Positions 46,979-55,434 of a stretch of 64,000 nucleotides of DNA are shown here, in pieces. The notes below the pieces were generated by a model that saw only the letters and a program-made list of their open reading frames with translations, did no database searches and was not told where the DNA came from. A program made the position numbers and the translations under genes. The stretch spans positions 86,551 to 150,550 of the forward strand of contig NZ_BBXA01000032.1 in assembly GCF_001014975.1 (NCBI RefSeq). The letters are read 5' to 3'. This DNA comes from Novosphingobium sp. MD-1 (GTDB taxonomy: Bacteria > Pseudomonadota > Alphaproteobacteria > Sphingomonadales > Sphingomonadaceae). How positions within the stretch are numbered: position 1 is the stretch's first letter; every line of letters begins with the position of its first letter.

Positions 46979-48802
46979 CTACTCGACGGTAACGCTCTTC
47001 GCGAGATTGCGCGGCTGGTCGACATCGGTGCCCTTGGCCACCGCGACATGATAGGCCAGCAACTGCACCGGCACCGCATAGACAAGCGGCGCGATCAGCG
47101 GATGGACACGCGGCATCTCGATCGTGGCAAGGCAGCCCTCGCCCGCTTCGGCCAGTCCATCGGCATCGGATATCAGCACGATCTTGCCGCCCCGCGCCCG
47201 CACTTCCTGCATGTTGCTGACGGTCTTCTCGAACAGCGGCCCGCTGGGGGCGAGGACGATCACCGGCACCGCCTCGTCGATCAGCGCGATGGGGCCGTGC
47301 TTCATTTCGCCCGAAGCATAGCCTTCAGCATGGATATAGCTGATTTCCTTGAGTTTCAGCGCACCCTCCAGCGCCAGCGGGTAATCCGGACCACGCCCGA
47401 GGTAGAGCACGTCGCGCGCCGGCGCGATCAGCGGCGCCATCGCCGCGATTTCCTCGTCGTGGCTCAGCGCGGCATTGAGCGCCGCCGGCGCTTCCGCCAG
47501 CTGGTTGACGATTTCGGCTTCCTCCGCCCGGTCGATCATCCCGCGCTTGGCCGCGAGGTGCGCCGCCAACGCCGCCAGCACGGCAAGCTGGCAAGAGAAC
47601 GCCTTGGTCGAGGCGACGCCGATTTCCGGCCCGGCGTGGGTGGGTAGCAACAGGTCCGCCTCGCGCGCCATCGAGCTGGTCGGCACGTTGACGACGACCG
47701 CGATCGTCTGCCCGGCCGCCTTGCAGTGGCGCAGCGCGGCCAGCGTATCGGCGGTCTCGCCCGATTGCGAGATGAACAGCGCCAGGCCGCCCGGCTCCAG
47801 CACCGGATCGCGATAACGGAATTCCGAGGCGACATCGATGTCCACCGGCAGCCGCGCGAAGCGTTCGAACCAGTACTTCGCGACCATGCCGGCGTAGTAG
47901 CTGGTGCCGCAGGCGACGATCGTGACGCGGTTGATCTTCGACAGGTCGAAATCGATCTGCGGCAGCGCGACGGTCTGGTCCACGCGGCGCAGGTAGCTGC
48001 GCAGCGTCTGGGCGACGACGATCGGCTGTTCGAAGATCTCCTTCTGCATGAAGTGGCGGTAATTGCCCTTCTCGATCGCCGCCGCCGTCGCTCCGGAGGC
48101 GACGATCGCGCGCTTCACCGGGTTGTTGTCGACGTCGAACACCTGCGCACCATCGCGCGTGATGATCACCCAATCGCCTTCTTCGAGGTAGGAAACCTTC
48201 TGCGTCAGCGGCGCAAGCGCCAGCGCATCGGAACCCAGGTAGGTTTCGCCATCGCCGTAGCCCACCACCAGCGGCGAGCCAAGCCGCGCGCCGATCAGCA
48301 TTTCCGGGTGCTGGCGGAAGGCGATGGCCAGCGCGAACGCGCCGCGCAGTTGGGGCAACACCGCCCGGACCGCGTCCTGCGGCGAAGCCCCCGCCTCGAC
48401 CTGTTCGGACACGAGATGCGCGACCACTTCGGTGTCGGTCTCGCTCTCGAATCGGCGACCGCGCGCGATCAGGGCCTCGCGCAACGGGCGGAAATTCTCG
48501 ATGATGCCGTTGTGGACCAGCGCGACCTCGCCCGTGGCGTGGGGGTGTGCGTTGCTGGTGGTCGGCGCGCCATGCGTGGCCCAGCGGGTGTGGGCGATCC
48601 CGATTGTGCCGGGCGCCGGATTGCGCGCCAGTTCGACCACCAGGTTGTTGAGCTTGCCTTCCGCACGGCGGCGGACGAGCTGCCCATCGTGCACCGTACA
48701 GACACCGGCACTGTCATAGCCGCGATACTCCATCCGCCGCAGGCCATCGACGAGCCGGTCCGCAACTTCATCCTTCCCGACGATTCCGATAATTCCGCAC
48801 AT
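46979..48802 (-). CDS. glmS: Glucosamine-6-phosphate synthase (isomerising)
   Basis: This 607-residue protein has the N-terminal glutamine amidotransferase starting MCGIIGIVG (nucleophile Cys2), with RGYDSAG and HTRWATHG. Two sugar-isomerase (SIS) domains follow, and it ends in the characteristic NLAKSVTVE. It makes glucosamine 6-phosphate from fructose 6-phosphate and glutamine for cell-wall precursors. Length and motifs are complete. It lies downstream of vapBC, 12 bases after the toxin stop, which separates it from glmU. Confidence 0.98.
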   Translation of the reverse strand: MCGIIGIVGKDEVADRLVDGLRRMEYRGYDSAGVCTVHDGQLVRRRAEGKLNNLVVELARNPAPGTIGIAHTRWATHGAPTTSNAHPHATGEVALVHNGIIENFRPLREALIARGRRFESETDTEVVAHLVSEQVEAGASPQDAVRAVLPQLRGAFALAIAFRQHPEMLIGARLGSPLVVGYGDGETYLGSDALALAPLTQKVSYLEEGDWVIITRDGAQVFDVDNNPVKRAIVASGATAAAIEKGNYRHFMQKEIFEQPIVVAQTLRSYLRRVDQTVALPQIDFDLSKINRVTIVACGTSYYAGMVAKYWFERFARLPVDIDVASEFRYRDPVLEPGGLALFISQSGETADTLAALRHCKAAGQTIAVVVNVPTSSMAREADLLLPTHAGPEIGVASTKAFSCQLAVLAALAAHLAAKRGMIDRAEEAEIVNQLAEAPAALNAALSHDEEIAAMAPLIAPARDVLYLGRGPDYPLALEGALKLKEISYIHAEGYASGEMKHGPIALIDEAVPVIVLAPSGPLFEKTVSNMQEVRARGGKIVLISDADGLAEAGEGCLATIEMPRVHPLIAPLVYAVPVQLLAYHVAVAKGTDVDQPRNLAKSVTVE

Positions 48803-48814
48803 GGGACGCGACTT

Positions 48815-49183
48815 TCAACAGAGGGTGTAAGGAACGCGGATGCCCGGCATGTTGGCCGGAAAATCCTTGGTATTTCGTGTCACGAGAATAGCGCCATTGA
48901 CTTGCGCGGTCGCAAGAATGAGCGCGTCGAGCAACTTCATGCGGCTGCGATGACGGATGTCCGCCGCCGTGGCGGCGATGCGCGCGTCTATCTCCACCAC
49001 TTCGAACGGGGCGATGATCTGCTGCACGGTATCGCGCTGTTCGAGCGGTTCGCCGGCGAGAATTTCGGCCCAGACGATCCGGCTGATCCGGTGCCGCTTG
49101 TAGCGCGAAAGCTCGGCCACGGCTTGCGGACGGTCCTTCAGCCAGTCGACCAGAATGTTGGTATCGAAAAACGGATCGGCCAC
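48815..49183 (-). CDS. VapC-type PIN-domain toxin
   Basis: This 122-residue PIN protein has the acidic residues expected for a Mg-dependent ribonuclease: Asp7 in FFDTNILVDW, Glu in IVWAEILAGE, Asp in KLLDALILATAQ and Asp in VTRNTKDFPA. VapC toxins cut tRNA or rRNA when free of antitoxin. It begins three bases after the antitoxin gene, the standard order. Both genes lie between glmU and glmS, so they are a probable later arrival in an otherwise housekeeping locus. Confidence 0.9.
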   Translation of the reverse strand: MADPFFDTNILVDWLKDRPQAVAELSRYKRHRISRIVWAEILAGEPLEQRDTVQQIIAPFEVVEIDARIAATAADIRHRSRMKLLDALILATAQVNGAILVTRNTKDFPANMPGIRVPYTLC

Positions 49184-49186
49184 GGA

Positions 49187-49441
49187 TCACACCTGGTCGT
49201 AGGGCGTGCGATCATCGCGGATCGCGCGCTGGTATTCCACAGCATCACCGATATCGGCACGATCCTTCCAGTAACCCGCGCCCCGTGCGATCCAGTCGCT
49301 GCGGCGCGATGCGCGGTTCTGCGCCTTGAAGCTCGCCACCGCCTCGCGCAGCACCGAGGCGCGCGACTTGCCCTCTTCGGCCGCGCGGGCATCGAGCCAT
49401 TGGATGTCCTCATCGGGAAGATCGGCGAGAATGCGAGTCAT
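49187..49441 (-). CDS. Ribbon-helix-helix (CopG/VapB-like) antitoxin
   Basis: This 84-residue protein has an N-terminal ribbon-helix-helix: TRILADLPDEDIQWLDARAAEEGKSRASVLREAV. The polar C-terminal tail (about 45-84) should wrap the toxin. It precedes the PIN toxin by three bases, and the palindrome just upstream is a likely autoregulatory operator. The RHH start ILADLP and the length fit the antitoxins paired with PIN toxins. Confidence 0.85.
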   Translation of the reverse strand: MTRILADLPDEDIQWLDARAAEEGKSRASVLREAVASFKAQNRASRRSDWIARGAGYWKDRADIGDAVEYQRAIRDDRTPYDQV

Positions 49442-49445
49442 CGTG

Positions 49446-49474
49446 ATATACCGATATCATATCATGATATCATG
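49446..49474. promoter_or_regulatory. Putative vapBC operator
   Basis: The AT-rich stretch before the antitoxin start has a perfect 12-base palindrome CATGATATCATG (49463-49474) and overlapping GATATC/ATATCAT repeats. This fits binding by an RHH antitoxin dimer of dimers. It is far more AT-rich than the flanking sequence. Confidence 0.6.
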
Positions 49475-49522
49475 GCAACCGAATTTCCTGCCGTTCCGGA
49501 GCTGATGCGATCGGGAGAGGGC

Positions 49523-50905
49523 CTATCCCTTCTTCTCGGCCTTCTTCTTCTTCATCGCATCGTGGAAACGATCGGCCCAGCCGGGCTTGATCAGCTGTTC
49601 CGCGCGCACCATGCGCAGTTCCCCGGCGGCAACATCGCGGCTGACCGCGCTGCCGGCGGCCACGATCGCATCCGCGCCGATCTTGACCGGCGCGATCAGC
49701 GCCGAATTGGAGCCAATGAAGGCGCGTTCGCCGATCACCGTGCGATACTTGAAATAGCCATCGTAATTGCAGGTGATCGTGCCCGCGCCGATGTTGGCCC
49801 CCGCCCCAACGTCGGCATCGCCCAGGTAGGTCAGATGATTGGCCTTGGCGCCTTCGGCCAGATTGGCGTTCTTCACCTCGACAAAATTGCCGACCTTGAC
49901 CTTCTTCGCCAGGTTGGCGCCCGGGCGCAGGCGCGCGAATGGACCGATCTGCGCCCCTTCACCCACGGTCGCGCCTTCGAGATGGCTGAAGCCATGGATC
50001 ACCACCTTGTCCGCCACCGTCACACCGGGGCCGAACCACACGTTCGGCTCGATCGTCACGTCGCGGCCGATCGCGGTGTCCCACGCGAACCATACCGTTT
50101 CCGGCGCGACCAGCGTGGCGCCATCGGCCATCGCCCGCGCGCGGCGGCGCTGCTGCCAGCGCGCCTCGGCCTCGGCCAGTTCACCCCGGCTATTGATGCC
50201 GGCCACCTCGTCCGCATCGGCGGTCACCACCACCGAACAGGCGCGGCCATCGGCGATGGCGATGTTGACGATATCGGGCAGGTAGTATTCGCCCTGCGCG
50301 TTATCATTGCCCACGCGCGCCAGCAGGCCGAACAGGTCGGCCGCGCGCACCGCCATCAGGCCCGAATTGCACACGCGACAGGCGCGCTCCGCCGCGCTCG
50401 CATCCTTGTGCTCGACCATCTTCACGATGCGCCCATCCTCCGCGATCACGCGTCCGTACTGAAGCGTGTCGGCCGGCTCGAAGCCCAGCACGACCACGGC
50501 CGGCGCATCGCCCCCATGCAGTCGGTCGATCATCGCACGCATGGTTTCCGCGCTGACGAAAGGCACGTCGCCGTAAAGAATCAGCACGTCACCGGAAAAG
50601 CCGGAGAGCGCCGCTTCCGCCTGCTGCACGGCGTGGGCAGTGCCAAGCTGCGGGTCCTGCACGGCGATGGCCGCGCGCTCGCCCAGCGCCTGCTCCAGCT
50701 GCTCGCGCCCATGCCCTGCCACGACGACGCAACGTTCCGGCGCCAGCGCATCGGCACTGGCAAGCAGGTGCAGTAGCATCGGCCGGCCGGCGATGGGGTG
50801 CAGCACCTTGTGCAGATCGCTTTTCATGCGGGTGCCCTTGCCGGCGGCAAGGACAATGATGGCAAGGGGAGAGGAAGCGGCGGCGGCAGGATTCGGTTCG
50901 GTCAT
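49523..50905 (-). CDS. glmU: Bifunctional GlcNAc-1-P uridyltransferase / glucosamine-1-P acetyltransferase
   Basis: This 460-residue protein has the N-terminal nucleotidyltransferase LAAGKGTRMKSDLHKVLHPI and UDP-GlcNAc binding regions. The C-terminal left-handed beta-helix contains GAGANIGAGTITCNYDGYFKYRTVIG and ends in a lysine-rich tail. It makes UDP-GlcNAc in two steps, following GlmS and GlmM. Motifs are complete. It is on the same strand as glmS but separated from it by vapBC, and is divergent from gph across 60 bases. Confidence 0.97.
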   Translation of the reverse strand: MTEPNPAAAASSPLAIIVLAAGKGTRMKSDLHKVLHPIAGRPMLLHLLASADALAPERCVVVAGHGREQLEQALGERAAIAVQDPQLGTAHAVQQAEAALSGFSGDVLILYGDVPFVSAETMRAMIDRLHGGDAPAVVVLGFEPADTLQYGRVIAEDGRIVKMVEHKDASAAERACRVCNSGLMAVRAADLFGLLARVGNDNAQGEYYLPDIVNIAIADGRACSVVVTADADEVAGINSRGELAEAEARWQQRRRARAMADGATLVAPETVWFAWDTAIGRDVTIEPNVWFGPGVTVADKVVIHGFSHLEGATVGEGAQIGPFARLRPGANLAKKVKVGNFVEVKNANLAEGAKANHLTYLGDADVGAGANIGAGTITCNYDGYFKYRTVIGERAFIGSNSALIAPVKIGADAIVAAGSAVSRDVAAGELRMVRAEQLIKPGWADRFHDAMKKKKAEKKG

Positions 50906-50965
50906 ACCGGGTCATTGCCAGCAAATGCTTGCGCTTTCCAGAACGGTCCGCCACGTGCCCTGCCC

Positions 50966-51634
50966 ATGGCACCATTTCCCTTCGACATCGTCGGCTTCGA
51001 TCTGGACGGCACGCTGCTGGATACGCTGGGCGATCTCGGCCAAGCGCTCAACCATACGCTTGCCATCGCGGGGCGGCCGATCCTTCCGGTGGAAGAGGTG
51101 CGCCGCTTCGTCGGTGGCGGCGCGGGCCAGATGCTGCGCGGCGCGCTCGCCGCCAGCGGCGGGGTGGACGAAGCGGCCCTGCCCGCCTTGCAGGACCAGC
51201 TCTATGCCTTCTACGCCGAGAATATCGCCCGCCATTCGCGCCTGTTCCCCGGCGGCGCGGCGATGCTGGACGCGCTGGATGCGCGCGGCGTCCGGATCGC
51301 CGTAGCCACCAACAAGAAGGAATCGATGGCGGTCCGGCTCTTCGAGGAACTCGGGCTGCTGGACCGCTTCGCCACGGTGATCGGCGGTGACACGCTCGGC
51401 CCCGGAAGCGCCAAGCCCGCGCCGGACATGCTTCATGCCATGGTCGAACGCTGCGGCGGCGGCCGCGCCGCTTTCGTGGGGGATACCACGTTCGACATCG
51501 GCGCGGCGCGCGCAGCGGGGATTCCCGTGGTCGCGGTCGGCTTCGGCTATCACGACCTGCCGCCGCACGAACTCGGCGCCGACGCCGTGATCGACCATTT
51601 CGACGAGCTGGTGCCCGCGCTCGAACGTCTCTGA
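50966..51634 (+). CDS. gph: HAD-family phosphoglycolate phosphatase
   Basis: This 222-residue HAD phosphatase has motif I GFDLDGTLLDT, motif II VATNKKES, motif III Lys in GSAKPAPDMLHAMV and motif IV FVGDTTFDIGAARAAG. It matches Gph, which removes phosphate from 2-phosphoglycolate formed by DNA repair or oxygenation. The ATG at 50966 starts right at the domain. It is divergent from glmU. A broader sugar-phosphate phosphatase role is the main alternative. Confidence 0.9.
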   Translation: MAPFPFDIVGFDLDGTLLDTLGDLGQALNHTLAIAGRPILPVEEVRRFVGGGAGQMLRGALAASGGVDEAALPALQDQLYAFYAENIARHSRLFPGGAAMLDALDARGVRIAVATNKKESMAVRLFEELGLLDRFATVIGGDTLGPGSAKPAPDMLHAMVERCGGGRAAFVGDTTFDIGAARAAGIPVVAVGFGYHDLPPHELGADAVIDHFDELVPALERL

Positions 51635-51809
51635 AAGTTCTCGTTTCAGTGCGACAACCACAAACATCGGACTTTCGGGTCTGGTGTGGCCGCGCCGCGC
51701 CGCCATATTCAACGGCAACCTGAACGCCCTCCGTGCATCCGCGCTTGCGGACGGGGCTGGCGCAGGGCAAATGATAGCAAGCCTAACAATATCCGCGAAG
51801 GAGCCGGTG

Positions 51810-52676
51810 ATGTCTGAAGAATACGTTCCGCCGAAAGTCTGGGCCTGGGACAAGGAGAACGGCGGCGCCTTCGCCAGCGTGAACCGACCGATCGCCGGCC
51901 CGACGCATGACAAGGATCTCCCGGTCGGCAAGCATCCCTTCCAGCTCTATTCGCTAGGCACGCCCAATGGCCAGAAGGCCGCGATCATGCTGGAGGAACT
52001 GCTGGCGCTGGGCTTCAGCGAAGCCGAATACGATGCCTGGCTGATCAAGATCTTCGAAAGCGACCAGTTCTCCTCCGGCTTCGTCGATATCAACCCCAAC
52101 TCCAAGATTCCCGCGCTTGTCGACCGCAGCGGCCCGGAGCCGTTTCGCGTGTTCGAATCCGGCGCGATCCTGATGCACCTGGCCGAAAAGTTCGGCGTGC
52201 TGCTGCCCACGTCGGGGAAGGAACGCGCCGAAACGCTTTCCTGGCTGTTCTGGCAGGTCGGTTCCGCCCCGTTCATCGGCGGCGGCTTCGGCCACTTCTA
52301 CAACTACGCGCCGTTCAAGATCGAATACGCGATCAACCGCTACGCGATGGAAACCAAGCGCCTGTTCGACGTGGCGAACCGCCAGCTCGCCAAGACACGC
52401 TTCCTGGCGGGTGACGACTACACCATCGCCGACATCGCCACCTATACATGGTTCGGCAACCTCTATCGCGGCGAAGCCTATGGCGAGGCGGCGACGTTCC
52501 TGTCGATGCACGAATACGAGCACGTCGGCCGCTGGGTGGGCGAGATCGACGCGCGCCCCGGCGTGCTGCGCGGCCGTCTGGTCAATTCGGCCAAGGGGCT
52601 GGCCGAACGGCACGACGCCAGCGATTTCGACACGCTGCCGCCCGAAAAACTGCAGGGTATCGTCAAGGGTTTCTGA
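51810..52676 (+). CDS. YghU-like glutathione S-transferase family protein
   Basis: This 288-residue protein resembles YghU. It has an extended N-terminus (EEYVPPKVWAWDKENGGAFASVN), a GST N-domain HPFQLYSLGTPNGQKAAIMLEELL with IPALVD...FESGAILMHLAEKFG, and a C-domain with NRQLAKTRFLAGDDYTIADIATYTW. YghU reduces disulfides and peroxides with two glutathione molecules. The ATG at 51810 has GGAGCCG upstream. It lies 89 bases before tRNA-Gln. Confidence 0.9.
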   Translation: MSEEYVPPKVWAWDKENGGAFASVNRPIAGPTHDKDLPVGKHPFQLYSLGTPNGQKAAIMLEELLALGFSEAEYDAWLIKIFESDQFSSGFVDINPNSKIPALVDRSGPEPFRVFESGAILMHLAEKFGVLLPTSGKERAETLSWLFWQVGSAPFIGGGFGHFYNYAPFKIEYAINRYAMETKRLFDVANRQLAKTRFLAGDDYTIADIATYTWFGNLYRGEAYGEAATFLSMHEYEHVGRWVGEIDARPGVLRGRLVNSAKGLAERHDASDFDTLPPEKLQGIVKGF

Positions 52677-52765
52677 CCCGACGATCGCCTGGACGAGGGG
52701 CGCGCGAAGAAGTTCACGCGCCCCCTTCCCTTACGCAAACGCCCCGCTATAAGCGCGCGACCCGC

Positions 52766-52840
52766 TGGGGCGTCGCCAAGTGGTAAGGCACCGGTTTTTG
52801 GTACCGGCATTCGCAGGTTCGAATCCTGCCGCCCCAGCCA
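52766..52840 (+). tRNA. tRNA-Gln (anticodon UUG)
   Basis: A complete cloverleaf can be drawn. The acceptor stem TGGGGCG pairs with CGCCCCA, the anticodon stem CCGGT/ACCGG encloses the loop TTTTGGT with anticodon TTG, and the T arm contains GGTTCGAATCC. Discriminator G and an encoded CCA close the 75-base gene. The reads-Gln assignment follows from the TTG anticodon. Confidence 0.96.
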
Positions 52841-53019
52841 GTCGAGCCCTCATGATTCGGCTTGGTTCCAGTGGGTTACGGCAAATCGGCCCAATGGCCT
52901 AGCAGCCGAGTTGAAAGTGTTTTTCAGATTGACAGCTTCCTTGCGCGGCCTCGAGGTCGACCTTGAAAGCGATCCTTCCCGCCGGCTTGGCGATCTGCAA
53001 TTTCCAGAAACAGCGCGGA

Positions 53020-53280
53020 CTAAACCGACGTTTCAACGAGCTCGACGATTTCGAAGGCAAATTCCCTCCAGCCTCGCATTTTCGCCGCTTCCGCGAGAGC
53101 AAGGCGTTTGCGGCGCGCTTCTGTGAGCGAACGGGTGTGCCCCCAGAAGACTTCCGTCTTGCCGTTCGCCAGTGTCGCCACAATCCGCCAGTAATGCGTC
53201 AAACTGTCGGTCGTCGGCCCGATGGTCTTCACATAGCCGTCAGGCATGGTGGCAGTCAGATAACGGCGTTTTCTGGCCAT
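53020..53280 (-). CDS. Small protein of unknown function
   Basis: This 86-residue protein starts MARKRRYLTATMPDGYVKTIG and is basic in its first and central parts, with a helix LTEARRKRLALAEAAKMRG near residues 50-70. I do not recognise the family. The ATG at 53280 begins a compact open frame downstream of the 115-residue gene with 58 bases between, so the two may be an operon. Both lie beside tRNA-Gln and transposase debris, in accessory-looking DNA. Confidence 0.6.
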   Translation of the reverse strand: MARKRRYLTATMPDGYVKTIGPTTDSLTHYWRIVATLANGKTEVFWGHTRSLTEARRKRLALAEAAKMRGWREFAFEIVELVETSV

Positions 53281-53338
53281 GAACCAGTCTCGCGTGCGGG
53301 CTGGCCGCTTTGAGGCGCGGCGCGATCAGGGGTTGCCG

Positions 53339-53686
53339 TCACGCTTGCCTGGCCTCGCCGAGCCGGTCGAGCCAAGCTTGCGCCTGCTTGGGCTCGCCGA
53401 CTGCGTCCGGTTTGACCGGGCCGCGCGATGCCAGGAACTCCTGGTGCAGATCGAACGGCGACATGGCCAGCTGCTCTCGCATCTGGTCGATCGCCTTGCC
53501 TGTTTCGAGCAGATTGTCGACAAACGGCGTCGCAGCATTGCGCGATATGCGATCCGCATTGTGCCCGAACAGGCCCCATTGGCCTGCGGCGGTGACGCGC
53601 AGGGCCTCGATCAGCGCCTTCGCGTAGTCCGCCTCGAGTTCGGCACGACGGTTATCAAGCCGTTCCAGTCTATCAGCTCTGGCCAT
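53339..53686 (-). CDS. Coiled-coil-like protein of unknown function
   Basis: This 115-residue protein begins MARADRLERLDNRRAELEADY, a charged heptad-like helix, and contains ITAAGQWGLFGHN-like turns followed by NLLETGKAIDQMREQL and EPKQAQAWLDRLGEA. It is soluble and has no cysteine. I do not assign a function. It shares the strand with the 86-residue gene downstream. Length and composition suggest a small accessory-genome protein. Confidence 0.6.
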   Translation of the reverse strand: MARADRLERLDNRRAELEADYAKALIEALRVTAAGQWGLFGHNADRISRNAATPFVDNLLETGKAIDQMREQLAMSPFDLHQEFLASRGPVKPDAVGEPKQAQAWLDRLGEARQA

Positions 53687-53738
53687 GCTCTAGCCCGTAC
53701 ACGGTGCAATGGGTGGCGGCAATGCAGGCGGCAGTTGT

Positions 53739-53830
53739 CGGAGCGTGTTGAATGGCCTCTTCTGGGTGCTGCGTTCCGGGCCTCGGTGGCGCGACCTGCC
53801 CGAGCTATGGGCCGTGCGCACCGATTTACG
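53739..53830 (+). pseudogene. IS5-type transposase N-terminal fragment
   Basis: The frame reads RSVLNGLFWVLRSGPRWRDLPE, a typical start of IS5-type (DUF4096-like) transposases, and then runs into unrelated residues at about 53820. No terminal repeats or catalytic D-D-E residues remain, so only a short relic is left. Confidence 0.65.
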
Positions 53831-53864
53831 CCCTGCGGCGTCCAAGCAGGCGCCGAGCGCAACC

Positions 53865-53946
53865 ATGCAGCCGATCCGTGAGGCAATCGCCCGGTTCGAA
53901 GATGATGACGGTTGGGTGCCCCTTGGCCACCTGGGCCGGCGTCTAT
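53865..53946 (+). pseudogene. LOTUS/OST-HTH-like domain fragment
   Basis: The frame reads QPIREAIARFEDDDGWVPLG and then HLGRRL, resembling the start of LOTUS (OST-HTH) domains, which bind RNA and often follow NYN nuclease domains. The expected rest of the domain is missing or frameshifted after about 53946. It directly follows the IS5 relic. Confidence 0.4.
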
Positions 53947-54044
53947 GTCCTTTATGGAAAGCTCAGGGAACGTTGCAAAGGCCGCTGCGCCCGCCGCATA
54001 AACCAACGCCTGCTTTCGACGCGCCGATAGCTTTTGGTTGAGTG

Positions 54045-54061
54045 AGTTCTATTTTCGAACT
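54045..54061. promoter_or_regulatory. Possible operator AGTTC-N7-GAACT
   Basis: A perfect 5-bp inverted repeat lies 56 bases before the first isomerase gene of the catabolic-looking cluster. It might be a site for the cluster's HxlR or TetR regulator. Only this one copy is seen. Confidence 0.3.
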
Positions 54062-54116
54062 AACAAAGAGTGCGAATCCGCGAAAGGCGCGGACAGTTGC
54101 GGGAGGATTTCCAGCC

Positions 54117-54698
54117 ATGCGGAGCCTTGAATTTCACTTCGATTTCCGTAGCCCCTACTCCTATCTCGCGCTCACGCGGCTGCCGCTCCTGGATGCCGAA
54201 ATCGATTACCGGCCGTTCGACGTTCTCGACGTGATGGGCAAGGTCGGCAACGTGCCGACCAGCGTCACCTGCCAGGCAAAGCGCCGGTATCTCCAGCAGG
54301 ACCTGCGGCGCTGGGCGATGCATTACCAGGTGCCGATTGCCCCCAATCCGGGGATGGCGAACATGGATACCCGCGCCATGCTGCACGCCATGCTTGCCGC
54401 GCGGCGAAAGGGACTGGCGGCAACCGCTGCCAGCGCGCTGTTCAAGGCGGTCTGGGCGTCGCAAGTCCCGATCGCGAGCGAAGGCGATATTGCGTCCATT
54501 CTCGAAGGCGCCGGCATCGACGGGGCTGCGCTCGGCGATCTTGGCAGCGCCGAAGCCGCAGCCGAGCTGGCCGCCGTCAACGCCGAAGCCGCCGAACGGG
54601 GCATCTTCGGGGCGCCAACCTTTTTCGTCGGCGAACAGCAGTTCTTCGGCAACGATCGTCTGGAATTTGTCGCAGCTGCGTTGGAGGCCCAGCCATGA
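54117..54698 (+). CDS. 2-hydroxychromene-2-carboxylate isomerase-like (DsbA-fold) protein 1
   Basis: This 193-residue protein has the DsbA/kappa-GST-like fold: start LEFHFDFRSPYSYLAL with the glutathione-binding Ser region, NVPTSVT, and FGAPTFFVGEQQFFGNDRLEF near the end. HCCA isomerases need glutathione and act in naphthalene-type degradation, but the family includes other isomerases and oxidoreductases. The ATG at 54117 has GGGAGGA upstream. Its stop overlaps the next SDR start by four bases (ATGA). Confidence 0.83.
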   Translation: MRSLEFHFDFRSPYSYLALTRLPLLDAEIDYRPFDVLDVMGKVGNVPTSVTCQAKRRYLQQDLRRWAMHYQVPIAPNPGMANMDTRAMLHAMLAARRKGLAATAASALFKAVWASQVPIASEGDIASILEGAGIDGAALGDLGSAEAAAELAAVNAEAAERGIFGAPTFFVGEQQFFGNDRLEFVAAALEAQP

Positions 54699-55390
54699 AA
54701 CCACTTGCCATCATCACCGGCGTAGGTCCGGGCACCGGGGCCGCGCTGGTGCGGCGCTATGCGGAAGGCGGCTACCGCGTCGCCATGCTGGCCCGCGACG
54801 TTGGCCGTCTCGATACGCTGGCGCGCGAGGTTCCGGACAGTTTCGCCCTTCCCTGCGACGTTGGCGATCCCGACGCGCTCCTTGCCGCGCTCGACCAGGC
54901 GGCAGCGGCCGGCGGCCCGGTCAAGGCGGTCGTACATAACGCGGTGGGCGGCGCGTTCGGGAATTTCCTGGATGTCGATCCCTCGGTGCTCGAAGCCAAT
55001 TTCAGGATCAACGTCATGGCGCTCTACCATATCGCGCGGTGGGCCGTGCCGCACATGGAAGCCGAAGGCGGATCGATCCTTGTCACCGGCAACACGTCCG
55101 CCGAGCGCGGCAAGGCCCTGTTCGCAGGTTTCGCTCCGACCAAGGCGGCGCAGCGCATTCTTGCGGAGTCGATCGCGCGCCAGCTCGGCCCCAAGGGCAT
55201 CCATGTCGCCTATCTTGTGATAGACGCGGTGATCGACGTGCCGTGGACGCGGGAGCGTTTCCCCGGCAAGCCGGACGACTTCTTTATCCAGCCGGCCGAC
55301 ATCGCGGCGGAAGCCTTCCATGTCGCGCACCAGCCCAAAAGCGCGTGGTCGTTCCGCACGGAAATCAGGCCGGCGGGCGAAGTCTGGTAG
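54695..55390 (+). CDS. Atypical short-chain dehydrogenase/reductase 1 (Phe in place of Tyr)
   Basis: This 231-residue Rossmann protein has a modified nucleotide loop TGVGPGTG and the NAG-like HNAVGG. The YxxxK site reads F146-A-P-T-K150, so the catalytic Tyr is absent, while Ser135 (in NTSAERG) and Lys150 remain. Standard SDR oxidoreduction would need that Tyr, so the protein may bind NAD(P) and act in another way or use a different proton donor. It ends in EIRPAGEVW, much like the second SDR (EIRPYGETW). It overlaps the isomerase gene upstream. Confidence 0.85.
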   Translation: MKPLAIITGVGPGTGAALVRRYAEGGYRVAMLARDVGRLDTLAREVPDSFALPCDVGDPDALLAALDQAAAAGGPVKAVVHNAVGGAFGNFLDVDPSVLEANFRINVMALYHIARWAVPHMEAEGGSILVTGNTSAERGKALFAGFAPTKAAQRILAESIARQLGPKGIHVAYLVIDAVIDVPWTRERFPGKPDDFFIQPADIAAEAFHVAHQPKSAWSFRTEIRPAGEVW

Positions 55391-55434
55391 CGCGGGCAGG
55401 CTTTCCCCACAGTGGCACAAGCGAAAGGAACGGC

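Noticed and set aside
47726..50776. A very long plus-strand frame opposite glmS, vapBC and glmU.
   Set aside because: It overlaps three well-supported minus-strand genes and has no domain.
52841..54041. Integrated island with att sites at tRNA-Gln.
   Set aside because: No integrase and no second copy of the tRNA 3' end is visible in the window.
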